DNA of 64,000 nucleotides, from the NCBI GenBank assembly GCA_013824715.1, contig PNOH01000004.1, positions 84,824 through 148,823 on the forward strand, written 5' to 3'. This DNA comes from Odoribacter sp. (lineage in GTDB: Bacteria > Bacteroidota > Bacteroidia > Bacteroidales > Prolixibacteraceae). The notes beneath the pieces are model-generated. The model made no database searches. It was not told the origin of the DNA and saw only the letters and a program-made list of their open reading frames with translations. Positions 1 to 9,175 of the stretch are shown here, one piece after another (within the stretch, counting starts at the first letter, position 1; every line of letters begins with the position of its first letter). The position numbers were made by a program, and so were the translations under genes.

Positions 1-520
1 TGGCATTGTTGCAAAGCAAGCTTAGCAACTCGGCTTCCTTAGTGGTTAGCTTCACTTCTTCTTCGCCACCCGACAGGATCTGCTTGCGCGAGTCGAAAGT
101 ATAAATACCAAGTTTATAAACGGCATCTTCATGCGAATTGGAATCCTGCATCACACGTCGCATGATGGCTTCAATACGGAAAATCAGTTCTTCCATGCTG
201 AAAGGTTTGGTAATGTAATCGTCGGCCCCGATTTTGAAACCTTCCAGAACATCTTCCTTCATATTTTTTGCGGTCAGGAAAATAATCGGAATATCCATGT
301 TAATCAACCGGATATCTTTCGCCAGTGAAATGCCATCTTTCCGGGGCATCATAATATCCAGGATACAAAGGTTGTAGGAATGGTTCCTGAACCCTTTATA
401 GGCAACTTCTCCGTCGGGATACAAATCGGTATCATATCCTTTGGCAATCAGGTATTCTTTAAGCAACAAACCGAGATTTTCGTCATCCTCGGCCAAGAGC
501 AATTTTACTTTTTTTTCCAT
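1..520 (-). CDS. OmpR-family response regulator (partial, C-terminus beyond left edge)
   Basis: Reading leftward from an ATG at 518-520, 173 residues are visible. The N-terminal receiver domain has the acidic pair at E11-D12-D13, the phospho-acceptor Asp at about D55 in ILDIMMP, the LTAK segment and the KPF lysine. After residue 125 comes the start of an OmpR/PhoB-type winged helix (KLTTKEAELLSLL). It would control transcription in response to the adjacent histidine kinase. Its start lies 38 nt inside the 3' end of the kinase gene, so the two are translationally coupled. The DNA-binding half is cut off by the window edge. Confidence 0.93.
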   Translation of the reverse strand, partial: MEKKVKLLLAEDDENLGLLLKEYLIAKGYDTDLYPDGEVAYKGFRNHSYNLCILDIMMPRKDGISLAKDIRLINMDIPIIFLTAKNMKEDVLEGFKIGADDYITKPFSMEELIFRIEAIMRRVMQDSNSHEDAVYKLGIYTFDSRKQILSGGEEEVKLTTKEAELLSLLCNNA

Positions 521-2102
521 GGTTATCTGCATTTATCGGAAAATATATCATGAATTTAGTTCCTTTATTTGGGGCGCTTTCAACTTTGATCTGACCATGG
601 TGAGCTTCCGTAATAATTTTAACGTAGCTCAATCCCAGTCCGAATCCTTTTACATCGTGTATATTGCCTGTCGGAACGCGGTAAAAGCGCTCAAAAATCT
701 GGCCAACATGTTCTTTTTGTATCCCAATTCCCTGGTCTTTCACTGAAACTACCAGAAAATGATCTTTCAGCTCGGTCGTAATGATAATTTTAGGTTCGTT
801 CTTACTGTATTTCACAGCATTATCGAGCAAGTTAAACAAAACATTGGTAATATGCACTTCATCCCCTTTGATTATCGCCGGATCTGCTTTTAGCTCGGAA
901 GTCAATGCGCCATTTTTCGACCTTACCCGGAGTTCGAAGTTTAGTACCACCGAATTAATCAAGTTATTCATGTTGACCTCCTTGAATTTTAATTTCAGTT
1001 TTCCTTCGTTAAATACGGCCATCTGCAGCACTTTTTCAACCTGAGTGGTCAACCGTTTGCTTTCCTGAAAAATAATTCCTGAGATGTGTTCAATGGTTTT
1101 CGGAGTGTTGGTTACCGTATTGTCGCGCAACATCTGACTGGCAAGTGAAATGGTTGAAATAGGCGTTTTCAGCTCGTGTGTCATATTGTTGATGAAATCG
1201 TTTTTAATGTTAGATAATTTTTTCTGTCTTAAGATGATCAGGATGGTAAAAACAAATATTCCGATCAGCATGGCTGTAAGCACAAAGGTAGGAATGACAA
1301 GAAAACCTGTTTCTTTCATTAGGAAAGTGTTCCGTTTCGGAAAATATACAAAGAGCCAGTTTGGTTTTAAATCGTCATCATGTGGGAAAAGCAAAGCCTG
1401 ATATTCAGTTTGTTGTTTCGAATTATAGCTTTTATCTCCAAAAATAAATCTTTCTTCTCCGGCGGGAAAAGATTTTAAAGCACATTTGAAATCCAGGTTA
1501 ATGCCCTGCCTTTTTAATTCTGATTTAATTAAACGTCCAAGAGTATTGACATCAATGCGGTCTTCAATTGGTAGTTGAGACAGTATCGCAGCTCTGGATT
1601 GCATCACATACATACGGGCCCGCATGTCTTGCCGTTCTTCGTATTGCTGACTTGCAAAACCATCTGATTCGTGAAAAATATCAAATGCATTCGGATAATC
1701 ACCTGGTCTTCCCCGTTCGTTCTGAAGTTTATTGGGGTCATTTTCTCCATAATCAACTGTTAGTTCTTCACTTTGAATAACGCCAATGGATTGTTGAGAA
1801 TACTGAAACGATAGTTTGGTGCTTTTCAGATTTAATGTGCCGGAAATTGATTGTTGGTTGTTGCCGGGGAATATGCCGTTGCCTTTTGGCGTGGAAATAT
1901 CTTTAGCAAATTCGTTCAGTGCAGAAGCTTCCTCCAATTCGAGCTGATAGGCAACCAGACTCAAAGCGCCTTTTACTGCAGCGTCAAATTGTTCTTCTTT
2001 TATTTCCAGGGCCTGCATAATAGAACTCGTCTGAACCAGAATTAAACTGGTCATCACCAGGATCATCAAAACGATCAATGTAATTATCACCCTTCTGTTC
2101 AT
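483..2102 (-). CDS. Membrane sensor histidine kinase
   Basis: This 539-residue inner-membrane kinase is the partner of the overlapping response regulator. A first membrane helix (about 7-27) and a second (about 268-292, ending in RQKK) enclose a periplasmic sensor of about 240 residues that I do not recognise. The cytoplasmic part has the H-box HELKTP (His about 309), an N-box (NLLDNAVKYS), and the G1 (DQGIGI) and G2 (GFGLGLSYV) ATP-lid motifs. This is a HisKA plus HATPase_c layout without a visible HAMP domain. The signal is unknown. A perfect -7 promoter element ends 4 nt before the ATG, so the mRNA may have almost no leader. Confidence 0.93.
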   Translation of the reverse strand: MNRRVIITLIVLMILVMTSLILVQTSSIMQALEIKEEQFDAAVKGALSLVAYQLELEEASALNEFAKDISTPKGNGIFPGNNQQSISGTLNLKSTKLSFQYSQQSIGVIQSEELTVDYGENDPNKLQNERGRPGDYPNAFDIFHESDGFASQQYEERQDMRARMYVMQSRAAILSQLPIEDRIDVNTLGRLIKSELKRQGINLDFKCALKSFPAGEERFIFGDKSYNSKQQTEYQALLFPHDDDLKPNWLFVYFPKRNTFLMKETGFLVIPTFVLTAMLIGIFVFTILIILRQKKLSNIKNDFINNMTHELKTPISTISLASQMLRDNTVTNTPKTIEHISGIIFQESKRLTTQVEKVLQMAVFNEGKLKLKFKEVNMNNLINSVVLNFELRVRSKNGALTSELKADPAIIKGDEVHITNVLFNLLDNAVKYSKNEPKIIITTELKDHFLVVSVKDQGIGIQKEHVGQIFERFYRVPTGNIHDVKGFGLGLSYVKIITEAHHGQIKVESAPNKGTKFMIYFPINADNHGKKSKIALGRG

Positions 2103-2106
2103 GACA

Positions 2107-2114
2107 CAAAGATA
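2107..2114 (-). promoter_or_regulatory. -7 promoter element of the kinase/regulator operon
   Basis: Read on the minus strand the sequence is TATCTTTG, a perfect match to the Bacteroidota -7 consensus TAnnTTTG. Only the four bases TGTC separate it from the ATG of the kinase. The -33 region has just TTTA, 20 nt upstream. If used, transcription would begin at or within the start codon. Confidence 0.45.
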
Positions 2115-2265
2115 ACCTTTAAAAATACTGATTATAAATACTTAACAATATTTAACACTGGATTCCTTATGGTTTTGGATGTGTTGCAAATGAGCAAAAA
2201 AAATGAAATATTATCATGCAAGTTGGTAGTTACTTCAGATGTAAAGCGAATAAAAAATTGGGAAG

Positions 2266-3021
2266 TTATTCAGGAGAACTCTCTGAATCCAGATTTATCC
2301 TGATTTTGTCGAGGGCTACTTTAGAGGCATTTTGCTGCGCTTCTTTTTTGGATGTTCCGGTTCCTTTACCGAAAAGTTCGGTGTCAACTTCGATGGTTGC
2401 GATAAACCACGGTTGTTTACCATCATTTTTACTTTCATCAACAGTATCGAACGAAACTGCTTTTTTGTTCTTCTGCGACCATTCAATCAACTGGCTTTTA
2501 TAATTAGTATTGGAGTTTTGTACTTCAACCAGGTTAACGTAGTTGTTCAGCAGTTTTCGGGTAATGAATTTTTTTGCTTCCGCATAACCTTTGTCCAGAT
2601 AGATGGCACCAATTAGAGCTTCAAGCGTGTCGCCGTAAATATGGCTCGATTCGACGGTTGAAGTGGTGTTCGACTGAATGTAGTGGTTCAGACCGATCTG
2701 ATAAGTGAGCTGGGTCAGAAAGCTACGGTTTACCAGTTTGGAGCGCATTTGTGTAAGGTAACCTTCGTCCTGATTAGGAAACCGGTTATATAGAAAATCG
2801 GCAATGGCAGCGCCTAAAATGGCGTCGCCTAAATATTCAAGCCGCTCGTTATTCACATAATTCCCCTGAGAGTTTATTTTGGAAGCCGACTTGTGAATAA
2901 TAGCAATATCATAAAGCCTTAAATTTACGGGATAAAATCCCAGAAGTGATTTTAAAAACAAATAAAACTCTTTTCTTGGTGAAGAAAAGAGTTTTATTCT
3001 TTGAACGATAGTTCGTATCAC
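2266..3021 (-). CDS. rnc: Ribonuclease III
   Basis: This 251-residue endonuclease cleaves double-stranded RNA in rRNA maturation and mRNA turnover. The RNase III signature NERLEYLGDAILG carries the metal-binding Glu/Asp residues. The second acidic site is DTLEALIGAIYLD, and the C-terminal 70 residues form a dsRNA-binding domain ending in GTGTSKKEAQQNASKVAL. It uses a GTG start 5 nt after the fabF stop, so it is the third gene of the acpP-fabF-rnc operon, an order common in Bacteroidota. Confidence 0.96.
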   Translation of the reverse strand: MIRTIVQRIKLFSSPRKEFYLFLKSLLGFYPVNLRLYDIAIIHKSASKINSQGNYVNNERLEYLGDAILGAAIADFLYNRFPNQDEGYLTQMRSKLVNRSFLTQLTYQIGLNHYIQSNTTSTVESSHIYGDTLEALIGAIYLDKGYAEAKKFITRKLLNNYVNLVEVQNSNTNYKSQLIEWSQKNKKAVSFDTVDESKNDGKQPWFIATIEVDTELFGKGTGTSKKEAQQNASKVALDKIRINLDSESSPE

Positions 3022-3026
3022 TTGTA

Positions 3027-4268
3027 TTAAATTTTCTTGAAAATAACAGAAGCGTTGTGACCACCAAAACCAAAAGTGTTGCTTAAAGCAGTTTTGATTT
3101 TGCGTTCTTTGGCGACATTGAAAGTGAAATCAAGTTTTGGGTCAATTTCAGGATCGTCGGTAAAATGATTAATTGTTGGCGGAATGATTCCATTCTGAAT
3201 TGCCATGATGCATGCGATTGCTTCAACAGCTCCTGCTGCTCCCAACAAGTGACCGGTCATTGATTTGGTTGCACTGATGCTCAGGTTATAAGCATGATGC
3301 CCAAAACATTTCTGGATAGCTTTTGGTTCAGCAATATCTCCAAGAGGCGTTGAGGTTCCGTGTACATTAATATAATCAATGTCTTCCGTATTTAAACCAG
3401 CATCTTCCAAAGCCAGTTTCATGACTAGGGTTGCGCCTCCGGCTTCAGGGTCTGGGGCAGTCATGTGGTAAGCATCGGCAGACATTCCACCACCAACCAT
3501 TTCTGCATAAATTTTTGCACCACGTTTAACGGCGTGTTCATATTCCTCAAGAATGAGTGCACCAGAGCCTTCTCCCATAACAAATCCATCCCGATCAAGG
3601 TCAAACGGACGCGAAGCTGTTAAGGGATCGTCGTTTCGGGTAGAAAGGGCACGCATGGAATTGAACCCGGCCAATCCGGCGTGGTTAACAGCAGCTTCTG
3701 ATCCCCCGGAAATAAAAAGATCAGCTTTACCCAAGCGGATGTAGTTCATTGCCTCAATTAAAGCATGACTTGCCGAGGCACAAGCAGTAACCGTAGTAAA
3801 GTTTGGCCCCCGGAATCCATAACGGATTGATAGTAATCCGCTGGCAATATTGGCAATCATCTTAGGAATGAAGAATGGTGAAAATCTTGGTACTTCAGGA
3901 TTGTAATTGGTAACTTCTTCATAGAAAGTTTGCAGACCGCCAATGCCAGCTCCCCATATAATACCAGCTCTGTCTTTATTGATGGTTTCGAGGTTTATGC
4001 CAGAATCCTCCATGGCCTGTGCAGCAGTTGCATAGGCAAACAAGGTAAAAGGATCGTGTTTACGCACCTCTTTTTGCTCAACATATTTCGCTGGATTAAA
4101 ATTCTTCAACTCGCACGCAAAAGTTGTTTTTTGATGCGTGACATCGAAATGGGTAATAGGGCCGGCTCCACTTTTACCATTTTTCAGGCCTTCCCAATAT
4201 TCCTCGATAGAATTACCAAGCGGGTTTACAGTTCCAAGGCCGGTAACAACTACCCGTTTAAACTCCAT
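3027..4268 (-). CDS. fabF: Beta-ketoacyl-ACP synthase II
   Basis: This 413-residue elongating condensing enzyme of type II fatty-acid synthesis joins malonyl-ACP to acyl-ACP. The catalytic cysteine is in TACASASHAL (about residue 163). The two histidines are in NVHGTSTPLGD and SMTGHLLGAAGA, and the glycine-rich C-terminal loop is SNTFGFGGHNAS. Length and motifs are complete for KAS II. It lies 19 nt downstream of acpP, its carrier-protein partner, and 5 nt upstream of rnc. Confidence 0.97.
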   Translation of the reverse strand: MEFKRVVVTGLGTVNPLGNSIEEYWEGLKNGKSGAGPITHFDVTHQKTTFACELKNFNPAKYVEQKEVRKHDPFTLFAYATAAQAMEDSGINLETINKDRAGIIWGAGIGGLQTFYEEVTNYNPEVPRFSPFFIPKMIANIASGLLSIRYGFRGPNFTTVTACASASHALIEAMNYIRLGKADLFISGGSEAAVNHAGLAGFNSMRALSTRNDDPLTASRPFDLDRDGFVMGEGSGALILEEYEHAVKRGAKIYAEMVGGGMSADAYHMTAPDPEAGGATLVMKLALEDAGLNTEDIDYINVHGTSTPLGDIAEPKAIQKCFGHHAYNLSISATKSMTGHLLGAAGAVEAIACIMAIQNGIIPPTINHFTDDPEIDPKLDFTFNVAKERKIKTALSNTFGFGGHNASVIFKKI

Positions 4269-4287
4269 AAAATTTGTTTTGGTATGA

Positions 4288-4524
4288 TTACTTCAAATTT
4301 GCTTCGATGTGCTTGATAGCTTCACCTACTGTTGAGATTTTTTCAGCCTGATCATCTGGAATGGCAAGATCAAATTCTTTTTCGAATTCCATGATCAATT
4401 CAACAGTGTCAAGTGAATCAGCACCAAGATCGTTGGTGAAAGAAGCTTCCATGGTTACTTCACTTTCATCAACTCCTAATTTGTCAACAATAATTGCTTT
4501 TACTTTAGATGCAACGTCAGACAT
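4288..4524 (-). CDS. acpP: Acyl carrier protein
   Basis: This 78-residue acidic four-helix protein carries growing acyl chains in fatty-acid synthesis. The phosphopantetheine attachment serine is in [10 protein letters not shown] (about residue 37). It is the first gene of the acpP-fabF-rnc operon, and a well-formed Bacteroidota promoter lies about 50 nt upstream. The divergent neighbour is purN. Confidence 0.97.
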   Translation of the reverse strand: MSDVASKVKAIIVDKLGVDESEVTMEASFTNDLGADSLDTVELIMEFEKEFDLAIPDDQAEKISTVGEAIKHIEANLK

Positions 4525-4572
4525 AACTCTAATTTTTGGTTAATATTAATATTTGTTTCAAAAAATTCGATG

Positions 4573-4604
4573 CAAAGTAATAAATTTACGCCTGATATTT
4601 CAAA
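4573..4604 (-). promoter_or_regulatory. acpP operon promoter
   Basis: On the minus strand a -33 TTTG (4601-4604) is followed, after a 20-nt spacer, by TTACTTTG (4573-4580). That is one base from TAnnTTTG. Spacing and distance to the acpP start suit a primary sigma (SigABfr-type) promoter. Confidence 0.6.
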
Positions 4605-4634
4605 CAAAAACTGAATTAAATGGATGAATAAGGC

Positions 4635-4665
4635 TTGATTGAATTCTGTCGAAGGTTTATATTTG
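4635..4665 (+). promoter_or_regulatory. purN promoter
   Basis: TTG (4635-4637), a 20-nt spacer and a perfect -7 element TATATTTG (4658-4665) lie 53 nt before the purN ATG. Confidence 0.55.
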
Positions 4666-4717
4666 AACTCTTTATTCTAAAATTCCATTAAGCATAAAAC
4701 TTAAAACTGAAGATTAA

Positions 4718-5290
4718 ATGAAACGAATTGCCATTTTTGCCTCTGGTTCCGGAACCAATGCCCAAAAGATAATTGAGTATTTTTCAGCCAGTAAGGAAAT
4801 ATTTGTTGACTCACTTTGGTCAAATAATGAAAATGCTTATGCCTTGATCAGAGCAGAAAAACTCGGAATTGAAACTTTTACTTTTGATCGTGATGAGTTT
4901 TACCGGAGCAATGAAATTCTTGACAAGTTGTACGATCATCGGATTGATATGATTGTTCTGGCCGGTTTCCTTTGGCTGGTTCCCAAAAATCTGACTGAAT
5001 TATTCATGGTAATTAATATACATCCGGCCCTTTTACCTAAATATGGTGGCAATGGAATGTATGGTATGAACGTACACAAAGCTGTTCTGGCTTCCAAAGA
5101 CAAGGAATCGGGCATAACTATTCATCAGGTGAATCAGGATTATGACAAAGGCAAGATCATTTTTCAGGCAACCTGCCCAATTAAACCGGGCGATACTCCT
5201 GAAACACTTGCTAACCGGATTCATGAATTGGAACACCAACATTATCCAAAAGTAATCGAAGAATTATTATTGACTGATGATGAAGGTTGA
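4718..5290 (+). CDS. purN: Phosphoribosylglycinamide formyltransferase
   Basis: This 190-residue purine enzyme transfers the formyl group of 10-formyl-THF to GAR. The N-terminal phosphate-binding segment is IFASGSGTNAQ. The catalytic Asn and His lie in INIHPALLP (about residues 106-108), with the loop KYGGNGMYG after them, and the catalytic Asp is in DYDKGKIIFQ (about 145). The length is normal for the one-domain GART family. It is transcribed divergently from acpP and followed 78 nt later by a helicase gene on the same strand. Confidence 0.95.
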   Translation: MKRIAIFASGSGTNAQKIIEYFSASKEIFVDSLWSNNENAYALIRAEKLGIETFTFDRDEFYRSNEILDKLYDHRIDMIVLAGFLWLVPKNLTELFMVINIHPALLPKYGGNGMYGMNVHKAVLASKDKESGITIHQVNQDYDKGKIIFQATCPIKPGDTPETLANRIHELEHQHYPKVIEELLLTDDEG

Positions 5291-5368
5291 TATGTTGCAA
5301 GGTTCGTGAATATTAATGCCCTTCGGATTTTAATGTGTTCCTTTACACTGATTTAATTGTATTAAGGA

Positions 5369-6601
5369 ATGAAATTTGAAGACTATCGCGTATCCCGCGA
5401 AATTAAAGAGAACCTGAAAACTTTAGGATTCCGACGGCCAACTGATATTCAGTTTAAAGCGATCCCTCCTATTTTAAAGGGCGATGATGTTCTGGCCATT
5501 GCTCAAACCGGTACCGGAAAAACCGCAGCCTTTGCAATTCCGGTGATTGATATCATCCATCAGCAAAAGAACAGCAACCGAAGCGAATTCATTTGCTGCC
5601 TGGTAATGGTTCCAACACGTGAATTGGCTCTGCAAATCACTGAAGTTTTTCAAACCATCGGCCAGCATACCCGTGTAAAAACTGCCTGCGTTTTTGGCGG
5701 AGTGGATCAGGACCCACAGATTTCGAAACTTAAAAGTGGTGTTGATATTTTGGTCGCAACACCGGGCCGGATGTTTGATTTGGTCAGTCAGGGACATCTG
5801 CTTCTCGATAAAATTCAAATCCTGATACTTGACGAAGCCGACCACATGCTGGCCCTCGGGTTTATTAAAGATATCCGTCAATTGATTCATCATTTGCCAC
5901 GAAACAGGCAAACTCTTTTCTTCTCAGCAACCATTAATCCTGAAATAAAGGAACTTGCCTACTCGTTGGTGGTTAATCCAATCCGGATCGAAATATCTCC
6001 AAAAAATCCAGTAGCGAAAAATGTGACACATTCGGTAGTCTTTATTCCGATGGACGATAAAAGGTTTTTTCTTGAACGGATCATCAAAGAAAATCCAGAT
6101 TCGAAGATTTTGGTTTTTGTTCGTACCAAAGTTCGGGCAGAGCGGGTTTTTAAAGCAATGGAACGAATTGATATCAAAACAATAACCATCCACGGAGATA
6201 AAGAACAGAAAGACCGCTTAGATGTAATGGCCCAATTCCGGAAGGGTGAAGTGAAGATTTTAATTGCCACCGATGTGAGCGCCCGTGGAATTGACATTCA
6301 GGATGTTGACTATGTTATTAATTACGATTTGCCCGATGTGGCCGAGAACTACGTTCACCGGGTTGGGCGTACCGGACGGGGTGATAAAAAAGGCCTGGCC
6401 GTTTCATTTTGTAGTCCTGAAGAGAAACCAGTTTTAGATGAGATTGAGACCTTCCTCGATCAAAAAATAAATGTGATAACTATTAATAAGGAAGATTATT
6501 CGGCAACTATCGATTTTTCGGATGATAATCCGCACGATTGGCGTTCCTTATTAAAGGAGGAAATTCAAAATGAGAAATTGTATAAGAAGAAAAAAAGGTA
6601 A
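5369..6601 (+). CDS. DEAD-box ATP-dependent RNA helicase (RhlE/DeaD-like)
   Basis: This 410-residue protein has both RecA-like domains: Q-motif region, motif I AQTGTGKT, Ia PTRELA, Ib TPGRMFD, II DEAD, III SAT, IV-V (VFVRTKVRAERV, ATDVSARGID) and VI HRVGRTGR. The C-terminal extension is short and basic (KKKKR). It would remodel RNA duplexes, for example in ribosome assembly or mRNA decay. The short tail resembles RhlE-type proteins more than CsdA-type, so the exact subfamily is open. Confidence 0.95.
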   Translation: MKFEDYRVSREIKENLKTLGFRRPTDIQFKAIPPILKGDDVLAIAQTGTGKTAAFAIPVIDIIHQQKNSNRSEFICCLVMVPTRELALQITEVFQTIGQHTRVKTACVFGGVDQDPQISKLKSGVDILVATPGRMFDLVSQGHLLLDKIQILILDEADHMLALGFIKDIRQLIHHLPRNRQTLFFSATINPEIKELAYSLVVNPIRIEISPKNPVAKNVTHSVVFIPMDDKRFFLERIIKENPDSKILVFVRTKVRAERVFKAMERIDIKTITIHGDKEQKDRLDVMAQFRKGEVKILIATDVSARGIDIQDVDYVINYDLPDVAENYVHRVGRTGRGDKKGLAVSFCSPEEKPVLDEIETFLDQKINVITINKEDYSATIDFSDDNPHDWRSLLKEEIQNEKLYKKKKR

Positions 6602-6745
6602 AAACATTTTTTTCATTTTAAAGCTTTTGGCAATATAATAGTCTATTTTGTGTGTAAACTATGTTTTTTTTAATGCTATTCCTGAATTAATTGTAAAATT
6701 TTATAATACAACCCACTTTTTTATGCCTTAATTTTATTATTTGTA

Positions 6746-6753
6746 TATTTTTG
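6746..6753 (+). promoter_or_regulatory. Candidate glnN -7 promoter element
   Basis: TATTTTTG matches TAnnTTTG perfectly, 65 nt before the glnN ATG. No good -33 TTTG is seen at the right spacing. The rest of the 217-nt gap before glnN is AT-rich, with no gene visible. Confidence 0.35.
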
Positions 6754-6818
6754 TTGTGTGCATGTTTCATCGCAAAAAGACAATAAACAAAAATATAAAC
6801 GATTAAAATTTTAAAATT

Positions 6819-9008
6819 ATGGCACAATTTAGATTTAGGGCATTGGAGGAAGTTCTGACCAGAAAACCGGTTGAAGTTAAACGTGAAGAAAACCTGGTTT
6901 CCGATTTCTATGGAATGAATGTTTTCGATCGTCCGAAAATGAAAAAGTACCTTTCGAAGGAAGCATTCAAGGCAGTAATTGATGCGATTGATCATGGCAC
7001 CCCAATCGATCGCAAAATGGCCGATCAGGTTGCTCAGGGTATGAAATCATGGGCACTGGAAAATGGCGCTACCCACCTTACCCACTGGTTCCATCCGTTA
7101 ACTGATGGGACAGCCGAAAAACATGATGCTTTTATTATTCATGGCGAAAACGGATCGGTTGTTGAATCGTTGTCCGGATCGATGTTAGCTCAGCAGGAAC
7201 CTGATGCTTCTTCTTTTCCAAGCGGCGGTATCCGGCAAACATTCGAGGCCCGTGGTTATACTGCATGGGACCCTTCTTCACCTGCATTCATTGTGGACAA
7301 CACATTAACTATTCCAACTATATTTATATCGTACACCGGTGAAGCGCTCGACTATAAAACACCATTGTTAAGGGCAATTGCAGCGGTTGATAAAGCTGCT
7401 ACCGATGTTTGCCAGATGTTTGATAAAAATGTTACTAAAGTAAATGCCAATTTGGGATGGGAACAGGAATACTTCCTCGTTGACGAAGCTTTGTTCATGG
7501 CCCGCCCCGACCTGATGCTAACCGGTCGTACGCTGATGGGCCACTCTGCATCAAAAGATCAGCAGTTGGAAGACCACTATTTCAGTTCAATTCCAACCCG
7601 CGTTTTTCGTTTCATGGAAGATTTAGAAAACGAAGCATATAAATTAGGTATTCCGGTAAAAACGCGTCACAACGAAGTTGCGCCAAACCAGTTTGAACTT
7701 GCCCCGATTTATGAAGAATTAAACCTGGCCAATGATCACAACCAGATGATTATGGACCTGATGAAAAAAATTGCACGTCGTCATAATTTCGCAGTACTTT
7801 TTCATGAGAAACCTTTCGCCGGAATCAACGGATCAGGAAAACATAACAACTGGTCGCTTTCAACCGATACAGGAGTTAATTTATATTCTCCGGGGAAAAA
7901 TCCAAAATCGAATTTACAATTCCTGACTTTCGTTATCAATACTTTAAAAGCGTTGCACGTTAATCAGGATATGTTGCGTGCCAGTATCCTTACTGCACCA
8001 AATACACACCGTTTAGGCGCCAATGAAGCTCCTCCTGCTATCATTTCTGCGTTCCTTGGCACTGAGGTCAGCAAAATGTTAGACATGATGGAAGAAGCTG
8101 TGGTTGACCGCAAAATGACTCCTGACGAAAAGACAGCATTAAAACTGAATATTGGCCGTATTCCTGAAATAATTCTGGACAACACCGACCGTAACCGTAC
8201 ATCGCCTTTTGCCTTTACCGGAAACCGTTTTGAGTTCCGTGCAGTAGGTTCATCGGCAAACTGCGCTTCAGCAATGATCGCATTAAACACAGTTGTTGCC
8301 GATCAGCTTGTTAAATTTAAGATTGAAGTTGACGCACTGGTTGAATCGGGTGTGAAAAAAGATGAAGCCATTTTTCAGGTATTGAAAAAACTGATTATCG
8401 AATCAAAAGCAATTCGTTTTGACGGTAATGGTTATAGCGCCGAATGGAAAGAAGAGGCAGCTCGTCGTGGTTTGACAAACATCACCAGTGTCCCAACTGC
8501 TTTGGAAGCGCTGCACGACAAACGTGTGGTTGAGTTATACAGAAAAGCTGGCGTTTTAAGTGAAAGGGAAATTGAAGGCCGTATTGAAGTAGAGCTCGAA
8601 AAATACACCAAGAAAATACAGATCGAATCCCGCGTTTTAGGCGACCTGGCAAGCAATCATATTGTTCCTGTAGCGATAGAATATCAAACCATGTTGCTTG
8701 AAAATGTAAAGAATCTGAAACTTGTATTTAGCGACGCTGAGTATCAGTCGTTGGCTGAAGGCCGCCTTGTATTGATCAAAGAAATTGGAGGGCACATTTC
8801 TTCAATCAAAACCAAAGTGAAAGAAATGGTTGAAACACGTAAAGTGGCCAATACCATCGAATCAGAAAAGGAAAAAGCTTATGCTTACGAAGCAACTGTT
8901 AGACCTTATCTGGACGATATTCGTAACCATATAGATAAGCTGGAATTGATTGTTGACAATGAACTGTGGCCACTGCCAAAGTACCGTGAATTACTATTTG
9001 TGAGATAG
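6819..9008 (+). CDS. glnN: Glutamine synthetase type III
   Basis: This 729-residue enzyme assimilates ammonium by ATP-dependent amidation of glutamate in the cytoplasm. The length fits the GSIII (GlnN) family, which is much longer than GSI. Visible motifs are the N-terminal GSIII region (THLTHWFHPLTDGTAEKHD), the metal-binding segment NLGWEQEYFLVD, RHNEVAPNQFELAPIY, and the nucleotide-binding loop with INGSGKHNNWSLSTDTG. The C-terminal roughly 200 residues are helical and rich in Lys/Glu. It is monocistronic, with its own promoter and terminator. Glutamate dehydrogenase and asparaginase genes elsewhere in the window make the same nitrogen circuit. Confidence 0.96.
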   Translation: MAQFRFRALEEVLTRKPVEVKREENLVSDFYGMNVFDRPKMKKYLSKEAFKAVIDAIDHGTPIDRKMADQVAQGMKSWALENGATHLTHWFHPLTDGTAEKHDAFIIHGENGSVVESLSGSMLAQQEPDASSFPSGGIRQTFEARGYTAWDPSSPAFIVDNTLTIPTIFISYTGEALDYKTPLLRAIAAVDKAATDVCQMFDKNVTKVNANLGWEQEYFLVDEALFMARPDLMLTGRTLMGHSASKDQQLEDHYFSSIPTRVFRFMEDLENEAYKLGIPVKTRHNEVAPNQFELAPIYEELNLANDHNQMIMDLMKKIARRHNFAVLFHEKPFAGINGSGKHNNWSLSTDTGVNLYSPGKNPKSNLQFLTFVINTLKALHVNQDMLRASILTAPNTHRLGANEAPPAIISAFLGTEVSKMLDMMEEAVVDRKMTPDEKTALKLNIGRIPEIILDNTDRNRTSPFAFTGNRFEFRAVGSSANCASAMIALNTVVADQLVKFKIEVDALVESGVKKDEAIFQVLKKLIIESKAIRFDGNGYSAEWKEEAARRGLTNITSVPTALEALHDKRVVELYRKAGVLSEREIEGRIEVELEKYTKKIQIESRVLGDLASNHIVPVAIEYQTMLLENVKNLKLVFSDAEYQSLAEGRLVLIKEIGGHISSIKTKVKEMVETRKVANTIESEKEKAYAYEATVRPYLDDIRNHIDKLELIVDNELWPLPKYRELLFVR

Positions 9009-9032
9009 TTATTGGCGCTTATTATAAATTAA

Positions 9033-9062
9033 AGCTTCCGGTGTAACCCGGGAGCTTTTTTA
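9033..9062 (+). terminator. Rho-independent terminator of glnN
   Basis: AGCTTCCGG (9033-9041) pairs with CCGGGAGCT (9048-9056), with one G-U pair, and is followed by a T run. Confidence 0.8.
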
Positions 9063-9175
9063 TTTCCATTTAAATCGCAGGTTTCTTTAGTGTAAGCATA
9101 CTTTAAATAAACCTTTTTCGTTTTTTTAAGAATGGTTTTAAATGGTTACTTTTACCGACAAACGTTTAATTTCAA